From Eretmocerus hayati (lineage: Eukaryota; Arthropoda; Insecta; Hymenoptera; Aphelinidae): a stretch of 64,000 bases of DNA. Where the stretch lies: contig CM056744.1 in the NCBI GenBank assembly GCA_029851415.1, positions 88,833,907-88,897,906 of the forward strand, given 5' to 3'. Positions within the stretch are counted from its first letter, which is position 1; the number at the start of each line of letters is the position of its first letter. Below, one piece after another: positions 26,204 to 37,817 of this stretch. Under the pieces are notes generated by a model that had not been told where the DNA came from, searched no databases, and saw only the letters and a list, made by a program, of their open reading frames with translations. The position numbers and the translations under genes are program-made.

Positions 26204-27361
26204 CACGGTTGGCCTGAACTGACTTTAACCCAAAGGTGCGTGCCCCTCAGAATTGATTTCTCTCACTCCAAGTACACGATAAATGGAAGTTTCTCCTGCA
26301 AGCATGAAAATCTTTCGTCGAGCCGTTTCTTAAAAAAGTGAGATTCAGGGTTTTTTATCATAATTTCCATACTAATCTATCCACGCGCGATTAAAATGCA
26401 GTTGTTGGCCAAATTCCTTGGAATTCAATTTTAATAACATTGAAATACATTATAATCCATCATAAGGATAGTTTTTAGAACCGATTTTATAGTACAGGCG
26501 AATATCCATGGTCTGACGATGCCGAGAGACAAGCAATGATGTCGCACGGTAGGCCTAAACTGACTTTAGCCCAAATGTCCTTGCGCCTCAGATTTCTTCT
26601 CTTGAGTTCAAGTACGTGATAAATGGTAGTTATTTCTCGCAAGAATGAGAATATCTGATGGAGCTACGAACGAGAGGAGTCAAATTGAAATATTTTGAAT
26701 CTTGATTTTGACATTATTTTAAGAGTAATCGCGGATGAGCGTTGAAATCGACCTTCGATACATATTTGCGTGAATGACTATTATCCAGAAAGTATAGATC
26801 AACAATAATGCTCGAAAGTTCATGAGAAAGAACACACTCCAGAGTGAAACAATTTTATGATCAATAAATTACAATCTGAATGTGCATACTGCTGTACACA
26901 CACAAAGCTCTAACAAGTTTCTCTATTTATTGCAATACGCATACTTGCAATTCTTCCATGTTGAGTTGAAGTCAAAACGTGCCAATTCCATGGATTGCTC
27001 ACTATTCAATCCGAGGTCCATCCTCTTCATCTCACAAAACTGTTCAATGTGAAATAATACCACGTGAACTTTCTGGGAAACTGGAATCTCCAACTCTAAA
27101 TAACTTTTTGAGGAGATTCCTACACACGATCTATTAGATGTTACTCTGGCGAAGGAGCAGATTCTGCATTTACATCGTGCATGGATAGATTACTATAGGA
27201 ATTCCAATGGAAAACCATAAATTTCACTTTTTCAAGAAACGGCTCGACGAAAGATTTTCATTCTTGTGGGCAAAACTTCCATTTGTCGTGTAATCGAAGT
27301 GAACAAAATCAATCCTGAGGGGCAGGCATCCTTGGGTTGAAGTCAGTTCAGGCCAACCGTG
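26204..27361. mobile_element. CACGG-ended DNA transposon with GTAA target duplication
   Basis: The left end CACGGTTGGCCTGAACTGAC is complementary to the right end at 27361, and the inverted arms run about 140 bp (26204-26340 and 27220-27361). The element is flanked by GTAA at 26200-26203 and again at 27362-27365. CAC termini with a 4-bp duplication fit Chapaev-type members of the CMC superfamily. No transposase is present in the 1158 bp, so it is non-autonomous. A third copy of the terminal sequence, in the left-end orientation, lies inside at about 26547-26672. Confidence 0.8.
26547..26672 (+). repeat. Internal third copy of the CACGG terminal repeat
   Basis: CACGGTAGGCCTAAACTGAC followed by TTTAGCCCAAATGTCC is a diverged direct copy of the left terminal repeat at 26204. 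It continues through CGTGATAAATGGTAG and GAATGAGAATATCTGATGGAGC. It could be the remaining end of a nested, partly deleted sibling element or a duplicated subterminal domain. Confidence 0.75.
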
Positions 27362-27479
27362 GTAATGTATCGTTCGATCATTCAGAATAGATTCATCGGA
27401 ATACCTTTACATATTAATATATCCTTTTATGAGGTGAATATCTCATCCGGTCTAACTACGCGGAGTCAATTATCGTGCG

Positions 27480-27935
27480 TAAACGGTGAATTCGCGCACA
27501 CGAATCACCCCAGAGAAGTAGGGCTGGGAATGGTTTCGTATTACGTAGCGTGTTTTGGAGTGCCCCGGACTCATGGTTAGCGTACGCAAATTCGGACATT
27601 GGCACAAAATTACGCGTATTCACGCACGATAACGGATGAAACTATCGAAACTTGCGAGTGGGAACCTTTCTACGGATGTACGCGTGCCACGATTCGTATG
27701 TCGGACTTGTTTAGCTGATATCCGTGTACGATAACCAATGATAGAGCATTCGCGCACGCTAACCAAGACATGCAGATTCGCGCATGGGTTTTGTTCTTCT
27801 ATAATCGCGTATGGCAATCAATCCCTAAACTTTTGCGTATGCTAACCGAGATTCGCGTACGCGAATTTGCGTGTGGACTCTCGTCTTCTAGAATCGTATA
27901 TGACAATCAATTTTTGAACTTTCGCGTACGCTACT
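27480..27935. repeat. Degenerate CpG-rich repeats built on TTCGCGTACGCTAACC
   Basis: The motif TTCGCGYACGC, usually followed by TAACC, recurs about every 70 to 90 bases, for example near 27750, 27775, 27850 and 27920. Two adjacent units of about 75-80 bases (27775-27849 and 27850-27930) also share TTCTATAATCG/TTCTAGAATCG and GACAATCAAT-like segments. A related TTCGCGTACGCGAATCACC lies outside at about 29806, and AATTCGCGCACACGAATCACC at about 27489. They resemble subterminal repeats of an unidentified transposon. Confidence 0.6.
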
Positions 27936-28061
27936 GTGACGGCCCAGACAACGCAACAGTTGGAATAATATTTCCCAATAAGAAGGAATATTATTATTAC
28001 TTAGTCATCAGAGAAACGTACAAGCAGGTCAGGCGAGATCAGCAGAATTGTATCAACCTGT

Positions 28062-28110
28062 AACATGTGACATGTGTGACATGTAACAGGGTGTTACATG
28101 TTACACACAA
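28062..28110. repeat. Short palindromic TGTAACATGT repeat
   Basis: TGTAACATGTGACATG and its complement-like forms GACATGTAACA and TGTTACATGTTACA occur in 50 bases. The segment can fold on itself. Nothing identifies it as a binding site of a known factor. Confidence 0.6.
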
Positions 28111-28555
28111 TCAGATCTTTTATGGAATTGTAACACCTGTGTCAATCTCAAGTAGCACAATTTCGAAACTTCTCAAGTCGAGTCATCAAAATTATTTCGT
28201 GTCCGCACCTATAAATTGGAACAACAAAATCCATTCTTCGATTTAGTCTGTGACAAAGCTCTGTCAGTAGTAAGCCCACCTGAGCCCGCGTAGAAAACTC
28301 ACGATAAAGTCATATAGAAGTGCGGACTCGTAGGCTTGATTTTATCCCGTCGAAAAGTACGCCGACGTTATCCGCCTCAGCTGCATACGGGCCAGCTACG
28401 AATTCGCCCTGCTCATACGTTCTCGCCTTGAAGAATCGTCATCTCTTCAAGTAGACTTGTAAGTGCGCTTAGATTGAGTCTCAATAAATTGTACTCAGAT
28501 ATTAAGTTCCATTTTGTTCAAGATTTTATCATTTGATCTAAATAAATCCAAACTC
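28111..28555. other. Unannotated interval
   Basis: No reading frame, RNA gene or repeat was recognised between the palindromic repeat and the next MITE. Confidence 0.5.
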
Positions 28556-28887
28556 ACCAGCAGAGGTCATCACATCCGGATCACGGATTTGGCTGAGACT
28601 CTGGAAATAGTCTTCATTTAGTGCCAAATGATGAAACCCAAAATTATAGACCCTGACGCTCAAGCGTTTCCGAACTACACCTTCAGGCAATAGCGTTGTC
28701 CATGGGCGCCCATGTTAAAAATTATACATATAGGTAATACGGCGATGCTAATGTCCTTGGCTGTAGCTTGGAAATGCTTGAGCGTTAGGGTCTATAATTT
28801 TGGGTTTCATCTTTTGGCACTAAAAGAAGACTATTTCCAGAGTTTCAGCCTATAATCCGTGACCCGGATGTGATGACCTCTCCTGGT
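28556..28887. mobile_element. Foldback MITE, subfamily II (copy 1 of 2)
   Basis: The left end ACCAGCAGAGGTCATCACAT is complementary to the right end ATGTGATGACCTCTCCTGGT. The halves also share TTGGCTGAGACTCTGG and its complement, and AAACCCAAAATTATAGACCC and its complement. A sister copy at 45352-45681 is highly similar throughout. Motif order and the core GCTAATGTC match subfamily I (10329, 40558), but the outermost 25 bases differ. There is no coding sequence. Confidence 0.88.
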
Positions 28888-29081
28888 CAATTTGAAAAAC
28901 TCTATCTCATTCTTTTCCGGAAAGCCAGCAATAATTAGATCTTTTACTTCGAAACTTTTTAGATTCAAATTGATTCGTTTATTCATTCAGAAGCTGTAAC
29001 TCAGCTCTTTTGAAATCGATAAATTCAACATTCTTCCAAAAAGCATTGATATAACATATCCAAAGAAAACCAGCAAGAAGT

Positions 29082-29118
29082 ATATACATATATATATATA
29101 TATGTGTGTGTGTGTGTA

Positions 29119-29157
<39 letters not shown>
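29082..29157. repeat. Compound (TA)n(TG)n microsatellite
   Basis: ATATATATATA is followed by two TG runs separated by TATGTGCG, the second of about fourteen units. This explains the threonine/histidine-rich frames seen on the opposite strand. Confidence 0.95.
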
Positions 29158-31674
29158 CATCACATCTCAGCACCAGAGGACGACCCAACGAGCTAATAAT
29201 AAGTAAGAGTTAAAAAGAATTTTTAAAATACGCTTTTATGAACTGTGCAAAAAGCGTTGTAGAATTTGGGATGGTGTGAAGTAGATAGTTTTCGATACTA
29301 AAGAAGATTTGCAAGAAAATAATTGCACGAAGTATACAAAACTATAACGAAAACGCGAGTGCGCTGGGGTGCCCGAATAAGTATATAGCCCATGGGTATC
29401 TCGTATTTCTCGTATTCGGATAAGGCGCCATTATGTCACGGAGTCACAAATGATATGAACGCAGCAGACATCAGTAAACACGTAAACACTTTAGCACTGC
29501 GCTGATCAAATTTTCGTCATCCTCCGTACAATGTCTCATCAACTAGTTCACGCATGCACGTGCACATGTGGATCAGGCTTGATGTGGATATGTACCGGAA
29601 TTCAAAAACCGGAAGCCACAAAGTTGGCGCCGGGACTAGATCTAGGGGGGAGAAACCAGGGCTCGGTGAAGTGCAATAAAAGCGTATAATAAAAAACAGG
29701 TAGGTAAGTGCAACTGGTCAGTCCACCCGTCAGCTGTTTCCAACGAACTAAATAATATATTTGTTAACCCGGGCCCTCCGCTCGGAGCATAACACTACCC
29801 AAGTTTCGCGTACGCGAATCACCGCATGACCTTTCTCCTCCTAAGAGGTATTCTCGGATTTGGCAATTTGAAATTAACGGTCACAATCATCATTTCTGGT
29901 CTACCGAGAGGTATCAGCGAAAGAAAATATCTCAAAAACCTACCTAAATTCAAATACAGTTCTTCAATTCAAACCTATTTCAAGCTCGAATTTTGTGGTT
30001 TGAAGTATAGTTGAACATGGAGACAGTATTTTATCGCCAACAATTTCGAAATTTTTGATAACTGAACGTACCAGAATAAGAAACTTGATTACCCGTATAG
30101 GCAACACAATCGAGTTTGTCTTTCGAATGTGTACTTGAATGTGCAAAGAGAAAGTGAGAAAGTATTAACTTCGAAGTACGATATGCGGGTGGATGGTATG
30201 ACACAACTGCAAAAGTTACCTTCGAACTCAAATAGTTGGCATCCGTATCCCGCATGCACTGATGCGCAGCACTCTCAATCTTCATCGGAGACTATTGCTG
30301 CAACTTTTTACTTCTTACATAGAGGTACAAGTTTGCATGGTACTAATGCGGTACTTCAAATTTTCCGTTACCACAACTCGCACACATTAGAATGATAAAC
30401 ATGGTCAAACACCACGATCGTTAGAGAGTGACTAGTTTTCCCGCGAGTGCGTGAATGCAAACATCCGCGATCGGGATGATCTGGATCACAAGAACGCTAT
30501 ATATCCGTGGATACATAGTGAGAAATCTATCATAACGAGCTTGTCATTTCAAGAATTCATGATACTTACGCATGATTCTAATGGTTATAGTGCGTGCAGA
30601 CTTTCTTAAAACCGGAACACCTTATCAATTTTATTATCGGCAATTTTTAATCAATCAGTATGGCTACCTGATTAGCGTCGATGAGCCTGTATTTTGCTGA
30701 GAAGATTGGTGTATTTGAATTTCAAGTTTCACGAGATTCTTAAGAGAATTTTTGCAAAATCTAATCGTCTACAACTAAACGGCATTTTGTATATAATTTA
30801 TGAATATGATTGGTATCTTGATCCAGATTGACTTTCTAGATTTAATTTGCCAGGAATGCTGAAAGTTTATCATAATCATGTTGGAGAAAATTTTTTAAAA
30901 AATCTTCGGGACCGGAATGGGGCTTTGATATGAAGAGAGAATTAGAAAAAAATAATAGGACCCCAGCAGGATTTGACAATCACCGAATAATGACGATAGA
31001 AAATCATTTATCGTCTATCTTGTTTCTGAATCTGAGATTTTCAACGACACGAGAATTTTGATAACACGCATCAGAAAAGTGTCGTGCGTTTTGTTATATT
31101 ACAGCTCGTGAGACAATTAATTAAAGCTGTATTGGACGCGGAATTTCTCGAGCTCAATAGTCGATTCCGTTATTGCCTCCTCACCTGTTTCAATAACCCT
31201 ACTTGCCAAAACGCCATATAATCGAGTACACTATTCTCGTTTTCCAACGGATTTAAGCAGCCAACAAAAGATTATGCATATTTTATTCATATTCATTATG
31301 AATTATTACTTTGAACTCCTTTTCGGAATCGATAAAATCTCTTCGATACTCTTGCCAAAATATTCAAAATTACTCACATTTATACATTTTTCCACATTCC
31401 ACAGTGTAAGTGACAAATAGGATCACATTATTTGAAACAGCCTTCATCTCCAGTCAACTTACCTGAAACAGAAAGAATATTATACTCAATCATTATTCTT
31501 TATGATTAAAATGACATGATTATTCGCCGGGTTCCAGTAGGGGAAGGTTGAGTGAACAGGTAATTGAATTCCATGGATTGAGAGTTGTATTGAACTGCTT
31601 ATGACCACACTCATGGGAATAGCTAGATTTTTTAAATCCTGCAGCTCATAAAATTCGCCACGCTCGGGGATTAA
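29158..31674. other. Non-coding stretch, nothing recognised
   Basis: No convincing gene. Near 29770 there is a locally GC-rich segment (CCCGGGCCCTCCGCTCGG), and near 29806 an isolated copy of the TTCGCGTACGCGAA palindrome related to the repeats at 27.5-27.9 kb. The remainder is AT-rich with short chance frames. Confidence 0.5.
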
Positions 31675-31717
31675 CGAACGGTTATTACCCAATGTTACAT
31701 TGGGTAATAACCGTTCG
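31675..31717. repeat. Perfect 20-bp hairpin with 3-base loop
   Basis: The arm CGAACGGTTATTACCCAATG (31675-31694) is followed by the loop TTA and an exact complementary arm (31698-31717). There are no mismatches. It is too short for a typical animal microRNA precursor and has no T-run that would suggest a polymerase III terminator. Confidence 0.95.
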
Positions 31718-34363
31718 AAATCATATCAAAATATTCTTGTTGTACAAAACTACTGAAAGTGGAACATCAGATTGTGCTGCTGTAACGCGTGTCAAACATA
31801 GTCGAACAATTCAGTTTCTTGAGCTGATCTCTCAAACAGAATCCATTCCGTGAAGAAAAATTCTCCGCATTCGAGAATGGTCCAGTTTTTTCATTTAAAT
31901 CAAAAAGAGTACGCAGAAAATTTTCCTAATTCACTTGAAAAGTGGTAATATTACAAGAGCTTAATTTGAGGTCCAAGAAAAAATTCAAAAGATGTCACAC
32001 ACATCATTGTCGTCCAGCTTCAGTTCGTTCAATTTCTGCCAATCAAAGCACACCACTTGGAAATTCTGATCCCCATCAATGAAAAGGATACGGTCACGCT
32101 CTTATTCTTTCGAAATAGTCCAAGTCGGATCATTCGGACCGTCAGCTCAGAAAATTGACGATGCGATAGGACGATTTCTCTACTTTGAAATTCAGACGTG
32201 ATTCTCAAAGCGATACGGGATTGTTTCAGGCTTATTGCGAGTACACGCATTTTAATATGAGATACAGGTAGATATACAGAAAAGACAGGAAGCTGAAAGA
32301 GCGCGTGAAATGAGCTCAAAGCCAGCAATCGGTTAAACTCATACATATGCCCCATTGCGTGATGTATAATATCAGTCAAAGTTGGCTATGAAGAAAGCTC
32401 AAAGAGTATACTCCTGGTAAATTATCTTATAGATGTATAACAGTAGCCGGATGATAGAGAGATCATCGAAAAAAAAATCGTATCGAGAGGTCATCATCAA
32501 ACAATCATGTGATGATGACCCACGGTTCAAATCTGGCTTGACAATTTTGGGAAGCGTTTTTGACTTGCGGTATAGATATAGGTAATCATTTTTGTCATGT
32601 GCGATTTTGTTATTGTAATGAGTCAGGGAAATCGTGATCATTCAAGGTGGCCTGCGTGTACAGAAAAGGTATTGTCGTGGTATTTCGTCACGCTAGAAGA
32701 ATTTGCAGTATGAGAACTGATACATAATGTCTTGAACAAAAAATGAACTATTTTGCTCAGAGCATGGCTCGTGCCAGGATGTAGAAATTGCAGTATGGTT
32801 GATCAGTGTTTATAATCATGATTTAATAATATATGTATGATCATTATTGGTGCTGAGAATCGTTGGTGTTAAACCTTGCTCTATTAGTACTAAATGAATT
32901 CGATTAGAAAGATTTTCTACTCTAATAATTGCCCGTTTCTTCCGATTCTTGTGATGGATGAGACTTCTGAGATTATCGAGATCCATCTTTGGGAATCGTT
33001 GTCTTTATTTTTTCCACTTGTACTTATTTGTCAAAGAGTCTCTCCAAATTATCAAATTTTGTATGTTATGGATGATTCTAGTCGCGTATTTATAGTGCTG
33101 AACACTGAAGTATTGTGTCAAACAAGACTAGCTAAAAGTACTCACTCATCAAGACTAGAAGTAAACTTCCCAGATGATGTTCCAAGTTTTATTTTCGAGT
33201 TGTATAAACTTCACATTCCCATTTTTTTCTATTGCAATGAATATCACATATGATATATGGAATTGTGAAGAACTGTTACTTGGGCTTTTGGAAAACTTTG
33301 GATCAAGGATCATTTCGGCGATATACATTCCGATACAAGGGTATAGAAAAGTATTATCTTTCGCAGGATGCAAGATAATAGGTTTCACGCGCATGTATCG
33401 AAGTATACCTTTTTTGCCGAAAGGTATTTTATACAATGTGCATCGGAAATATATAATTTTAGAAACGAAATATAGGGACACGGATATTTTCTGTTTTTCA
33501 AAGTTCATCTCTTTCTATTATAACGATGCGAATCTTTCGACACGGGCCAAAACATGAAAACTGCAAAAAATTCAACATTTCATACCAGAAGAATTTGAAT
33601 AGTTCAGGAGCCAACTGGCACAAGCCCTTCGATCTCGTTGAATTCCATTAAAAGCGAGAATCCATGTTCCATAGGGAATGAGAAAAAAATTCCATTTGGG
33701 ATTAGTTTGAATGACGGAGAAGACAATGCAGTTAGTCTGATAATCTTTTTTTCATATAATATGTCCCAATTTTAAAAAAAAATACATAAAACAGAACCAT
33801 TTGCAATCATTGCCATGAGAATAGAATCAAATATTTAATAGATCACGTCACGGATAAGCAAGCAGGTATTTCAGCTTCAATAAACTGCAAACAATTCCTC
33901 AGTTAGAAAACGAGAGGGTCCAGTGCCCCACATTAAATCCTGTCCATAGCCATGCACTCACTAACACAATGAAAGAGCCACTTGTAACATTTTACAATTG
34001 AAAGCACTGAACCTGCGATCGGCTTTAATATATTGTCGCATACCGCAACGAATGTGAACCAAGAAATACCAATGAAACCCGAGCATATGGTGGTATTATA
34101 CTCGAAGAAACTTGCCCCCTATATGCACAAGATGTTGATTTCAGTCAAGTCATTTGGTTCCATGAAGTATTTACAAGAGAAAGAGAGTGAATGATCGTCA
34201 GGTATTTGTACGGTTGTATGCACGAGAATGTGAAACATAACATACGTTCTACCACTTTTAGTATTAGAAGATTATACAGTCCCTGATAGATGTATAATCA
34301 TTTGAGTGGACATGAGATTTACGCAGTATTGATTTTCATTACACTTTCGTTGCCGACTGTTTA
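31718..34363. other. Non-coding stretch, nothing recognised
   Basis: Several frames of 110-130 codons overlap on opposite strands near 33155-33557, which is a pattern expected from chance. A sequence resembling a polymerase III B-box (GGTTCAAATCTGG) near 32523 lacks an A-box partner. Confidence 0.45.
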
Positions 34364-34405
34364 GGTTTGATTGATTGATTATTGTCTTTACAAATCGCTA
34401 TATAA
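34364..34405 (-). mobile_element. Possible LINE 3'-end remnant (minus strand)
   Basis: On the minus strand the sequence reads TTGTAAAGACAATAATCAATC followed by more AATC units. This resembles the AATC-type 3' tail of the LINE at 25003-26036, preceded by a short T/A-rich tail. No coding remnant is recognisable upstream, so this could be an independent simple repeat. Confidence 0.3.
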
Positions 34406-34896
34406 TATACAATGCTATTTTCTTTGAATAAATGACGAGAGAAAATCCGGTACAGACTTTCAGTGACAAATGATCTAGTCATTACAAGGATTGGCTGTAC
34501 TATTTTTAACTTGTATCGATTACTTATTGGTCAAGAGAGTTTCTAGAGTCCTCGTTAATTTGTTTATAGTGATACCAGATAATCTATGTGAGTCTGCATG
34601 ATGCTAGATAAAATTAGATGAGATTCACATCTTTAAGTACCCGAGAGACATTTCATCAAGATGTTTTGAAAGAGTGAAGTCAGAAGTAAGTAGCTTGCTT
34701 ACTTGCGACCTCATTTTTCAAGACGAAATTTAGTCAATAACTCGTTGAAGAATGTCAAAAATTGATAACTTTTGGTTTTTCCTATTTTTTTCAAAAATAA
34801 AATACAACACACACGAACTTCCTCAGCGAGAGGGTAGATATGTTTTTGAAGTTGTCAAATTTTTTTGAGATATTATGAGAATTCTATGTTGTATCA

Positions 34897-35114
34897 GGGC
34901 CCGTATTCTAAATTTTGCGGTAAAATTTTCCGGCAAAATTCACCGCAAAACTTGCCGGCATCTGTGGCGCTCCGTCGGTAACCTGTAAGATTTACCGGTA
35001 TTGCTGCAGTTTGCCGGCGCGATTTGCCGGAATTCGCGTTGCCGATAGCGTTTGCCGTGAAGAATACGGCAAATTTCGCGGTAAATTTATCCTCAAAATT
35101 TAGAATATGGCCTC
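34897..35114. mobile_element. 218-bp MITE, ends related to GGGCCCGTATTCTAAATTTTG
   Basis: The left end GGGCCCGTATTCTAAATTTT is complementary, with three mismatches, to the right end AAAATTTAGAATATGGCCTC. The interior is studded with TTTGCCGG, CCGGCAAA and TTTACCG motifs in both orientations. There is no coding sequence and no secure target duplication. Confidence 0.75.
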
Positions 35115-35149
35115 AGATTCAAGTCATTACAAACATTAATTTCCCCCAT

Positions 35150-35300
35150 GTCCACACGAAGTGACCACGGCCTTGTGATTAAGGCCCTGAGATTTCACAC
35201 AGAAAGCCTGGTTTCAAATCTCGACTGGCACCTATGTCAATTTTCATAAGTGCCATTTCAGTTGTGTCTTAAAACCTCAGATACCGGAATAATCCCGAAA
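35150..35300 (+). mobile_element. tRNA-derived SINE, second copy (plus strand)
   Basis: The segment contains GTGACCACGGCCTTGTGATT and then AAGGCCCTGAGATTTCAC, a tRNA-like head. It is followed by a degraded B-box, GGTTTCAAATCTC, then CTGGCACCTATG and TTTTCATAAGTGCC. The last motifs match the body of the SINE at 24425-24615 (TTCATAAGTGCC). The B-box differs from consensus at several positions, so the copy is older or inactive. Confidence 0.7.
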
Positions 35301-37583
35301 TGAGATTGGAACAAAAAAAGAAGTTTCAAATCACCGAGTTAGTTTTCAATGAATACCGGTATCCGTGTCAAATGGTAAACTGCAAATAATGGAAAAAAGG
35401 TAAAGCTGAAAATCATAACCCATAATATTTTATAAAATTCACAATAAGCAAGACCAAAAACAACTTTTTATGATGTATGATTTTTCAATGTTCTGGTCGA
35501 GCGAGTTTCTCGAACCCCGGTGGTGAAATTCCCCAATTATCTTTCAAGATATGCAGTGAAAAAAAGAAGAGCGAGTGGTACAGATTCATTATTGGATAAT
35601 TTCACTCAGCTTCTTATACACAAATTTTTACCACAGAATCCATGATCGGTAGAACTTTCAGGACAACTTTCTCAACGAGAATATGGCGTGGATATAATGA
35701 TGGGGATTCGCACGCTGAGTATAAAATATAATCGATTTCAGCCATCTTATTGAAAATGTCATTAATGACAGGTTTTCTAAATCATAAAATTCTGTCAACG
35801 CGCTAACCTGCTCGTTTCATATTTTTGCACTTCACCGAGATCATAAAGAAACAATTTTTATTTCCAATCGAGCAGCTGCTTTGAAAGAATTTTTCACGGA
35901 CCACTGGGTATGAATAATATTTTAAATCAAAACGTGACCAATAACTACCCACGCAAAACAAACGTTTCGAACGAGATTTATTCATATTACACGTAATATA
36001 TGTATGTAATTCCCTCAGTACCCTTTGGAAAAATGTAGAAGGTAAAACTATAATCAGTGTCAAATAAATTGCCATTTAATTGAAAAGGGAAACTCTCGCG
36101 GAGCCTAAGAAAAAAAGCAAGCTCACCGTGACGTGCTAAAAAATACATACAAAACCAGGGCCCTCGACGACGTAACACACATCACAATGAGCAACTGCAG
36201 AAGCAAAAGCAAAAGAGTAATATATGTTGTGGAGTCTCAAAGGAAATCGAGTACGAAATCTGAGACAATTAAGTAATCAGCTGTAAATTACAGCATTTAC
36301 CTGACTCAAATGTGCTTCTCCATGCTACATCGCACACTCATATACACACATCACGACGATTCAACGCTCGCGGGCCCACGTTCTCTTTTACTCGCCATAT
36401 GAGAATGTGCATACTTGTATGAATTAAAAAAAAAGAGTACACCTCGCGAATGAAAAGTGGGTTATGCTCTTGTGATGGCTCCGTCGTGATTGTAATGAGC
36501 GAAAAACACGAATATATGCATCTTGTACATCAGTTTGTACATATTCAAAAGCAGACTTTCGCGAGAATCTGTTTGATGCTTGGTAAAAAGGAAGCTTCAA
36601 GATGATGCATTACTTTTTTTTTATTACGATGACACTGAAATCAGAATGCGAAAGTGTAATCTTGAACAAAGTGATGATGGTGATGAAGCTGACGATGATG
36701 GTGATTATGGTGGAGTGAGTATATTTGAAAGTGTCAACGATTGCTTGAAGGATAAGATTCTATTCATTAGAAATGAAAGTTGAATCGGAGAACGAGCGAC
36801 GAGTGGTTGATTGTCATTCTATTTGCTTTCGAAAACATTTTCGATAATATATAGTCTCTTTGCAAAGGTATGATTATAATCACGATTTTGCCGTGCCAAA
36901 GCGCGCAGTCACGATTTTATATTCAGCACGAGTGAGAAGCTCTCTATAAGTATTACACGCTTACACCCGAGCATCGCAAACAAATTTTTGCCAATAAGGC
37001 CATTGATGATTCATAGATCGAACGGCTCCAAATCACGCGAGCATCAAAAACGCTCGATCCCGACAATGAAATTAGGATCAGAAAATGCTTTGACTCACTG
37101 ACATCCCCCGTATACGGAATATTTTGTAACCAATTTTCAGTCGCCAAATAGTTTGAAATGTCTGATAGATTGTCAGAACATTAATCTCATTTCGAGAAAT
37201 GAGATTTTTTACTCAACTCATGCTCAATATTTGATAAAAACCAATGTTTATATTCATTACGAAAGTTATAGTTTCATTTTCAATTCTCTATTGTTTGGCC
37301 GCAATTGTACAATTGTTTTGAGATTGATTCAGAGATCTTTTCTCACAAGGAGGACAGTTGAACACGAGGTTGAACATCGTCATTATCCAAAAAATATGTA
37401 TACAACAATGTCAGAATAGTTTAGCAAACGCGCGAATCACCTTTTCTCAGAATGATCTTCTGGTGCCAGAGTTCCAACCAAGGTTCCAACCAAATTTCAT
37501 GTTCTATAAACTGTGAGTGCTTCTTGAGTAATACAAATTTAGTAACGAAAATTTAGTTATCCCAGTCAATGACTCTTAGTTAA
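35301..37583. other. Non-coding stretch, nothing recognised
   Basis: No supported gene. A GATGATG-rich triplet-like patch at 36675-36715 creates an Asp/Gly-rich chance frame. Confidence 0.5.
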
Positions 37584-37813
37584 CACTTCCGCTGCGACGG
37601 TGGGACCCGCGATTTTTCATTTTTCAATCTCTACCGAGTTGAATTTGCTCGGAAAATTCTCCCAAAAAATCTATCGTGGTGATTCACCTCCTTGAGGGAG
37701 TGAACATAGAGCCGAAAAAGAGTTTAGTTCCATATGATCGTTTCTATTGAGTTGCGATGGTCCAATTCAAGTCTGGAATAAAATTACGAAAAAACAGCGT
37801 CGCGTCGAACGTG
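37584..37813. mobile_element. TTAA-flanked MITE, piggyBac-like
   Basis: TTAA at 37580-37583 and 37814-37817 flank a 230-bp element. The left end CACTTCCGCTGCGACG is imperfectly complementary to the right end (which reads inward CACGTTCGACGCGACG). TTAA duplications are the hallmark of piggyBac-type insertion, and CAC-starting ends with this CG-rich pattern occur in insect piggyBac-like MITEs to my knowledge. There is no transposase, so it is non-autonomous. Confidence 0.7.
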
Positions 37814-37817
37814 TTAA

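Noticed and set aside
32515..32540. B-box-like GGTTCAAATCTGG
   Set aside because: No A-box at the right distance and no shared SINE body.
33155..33557. Overlapping 117- and 127-codon frames on both strands
   Set aside because: Both strands being open over the same DNA with no domain suggests chance.
36580..36783. Asp/Gly-rich 67-codon frame
   Set aside because: Produced by a degenerate GATGATG-rich patch, with no domain.
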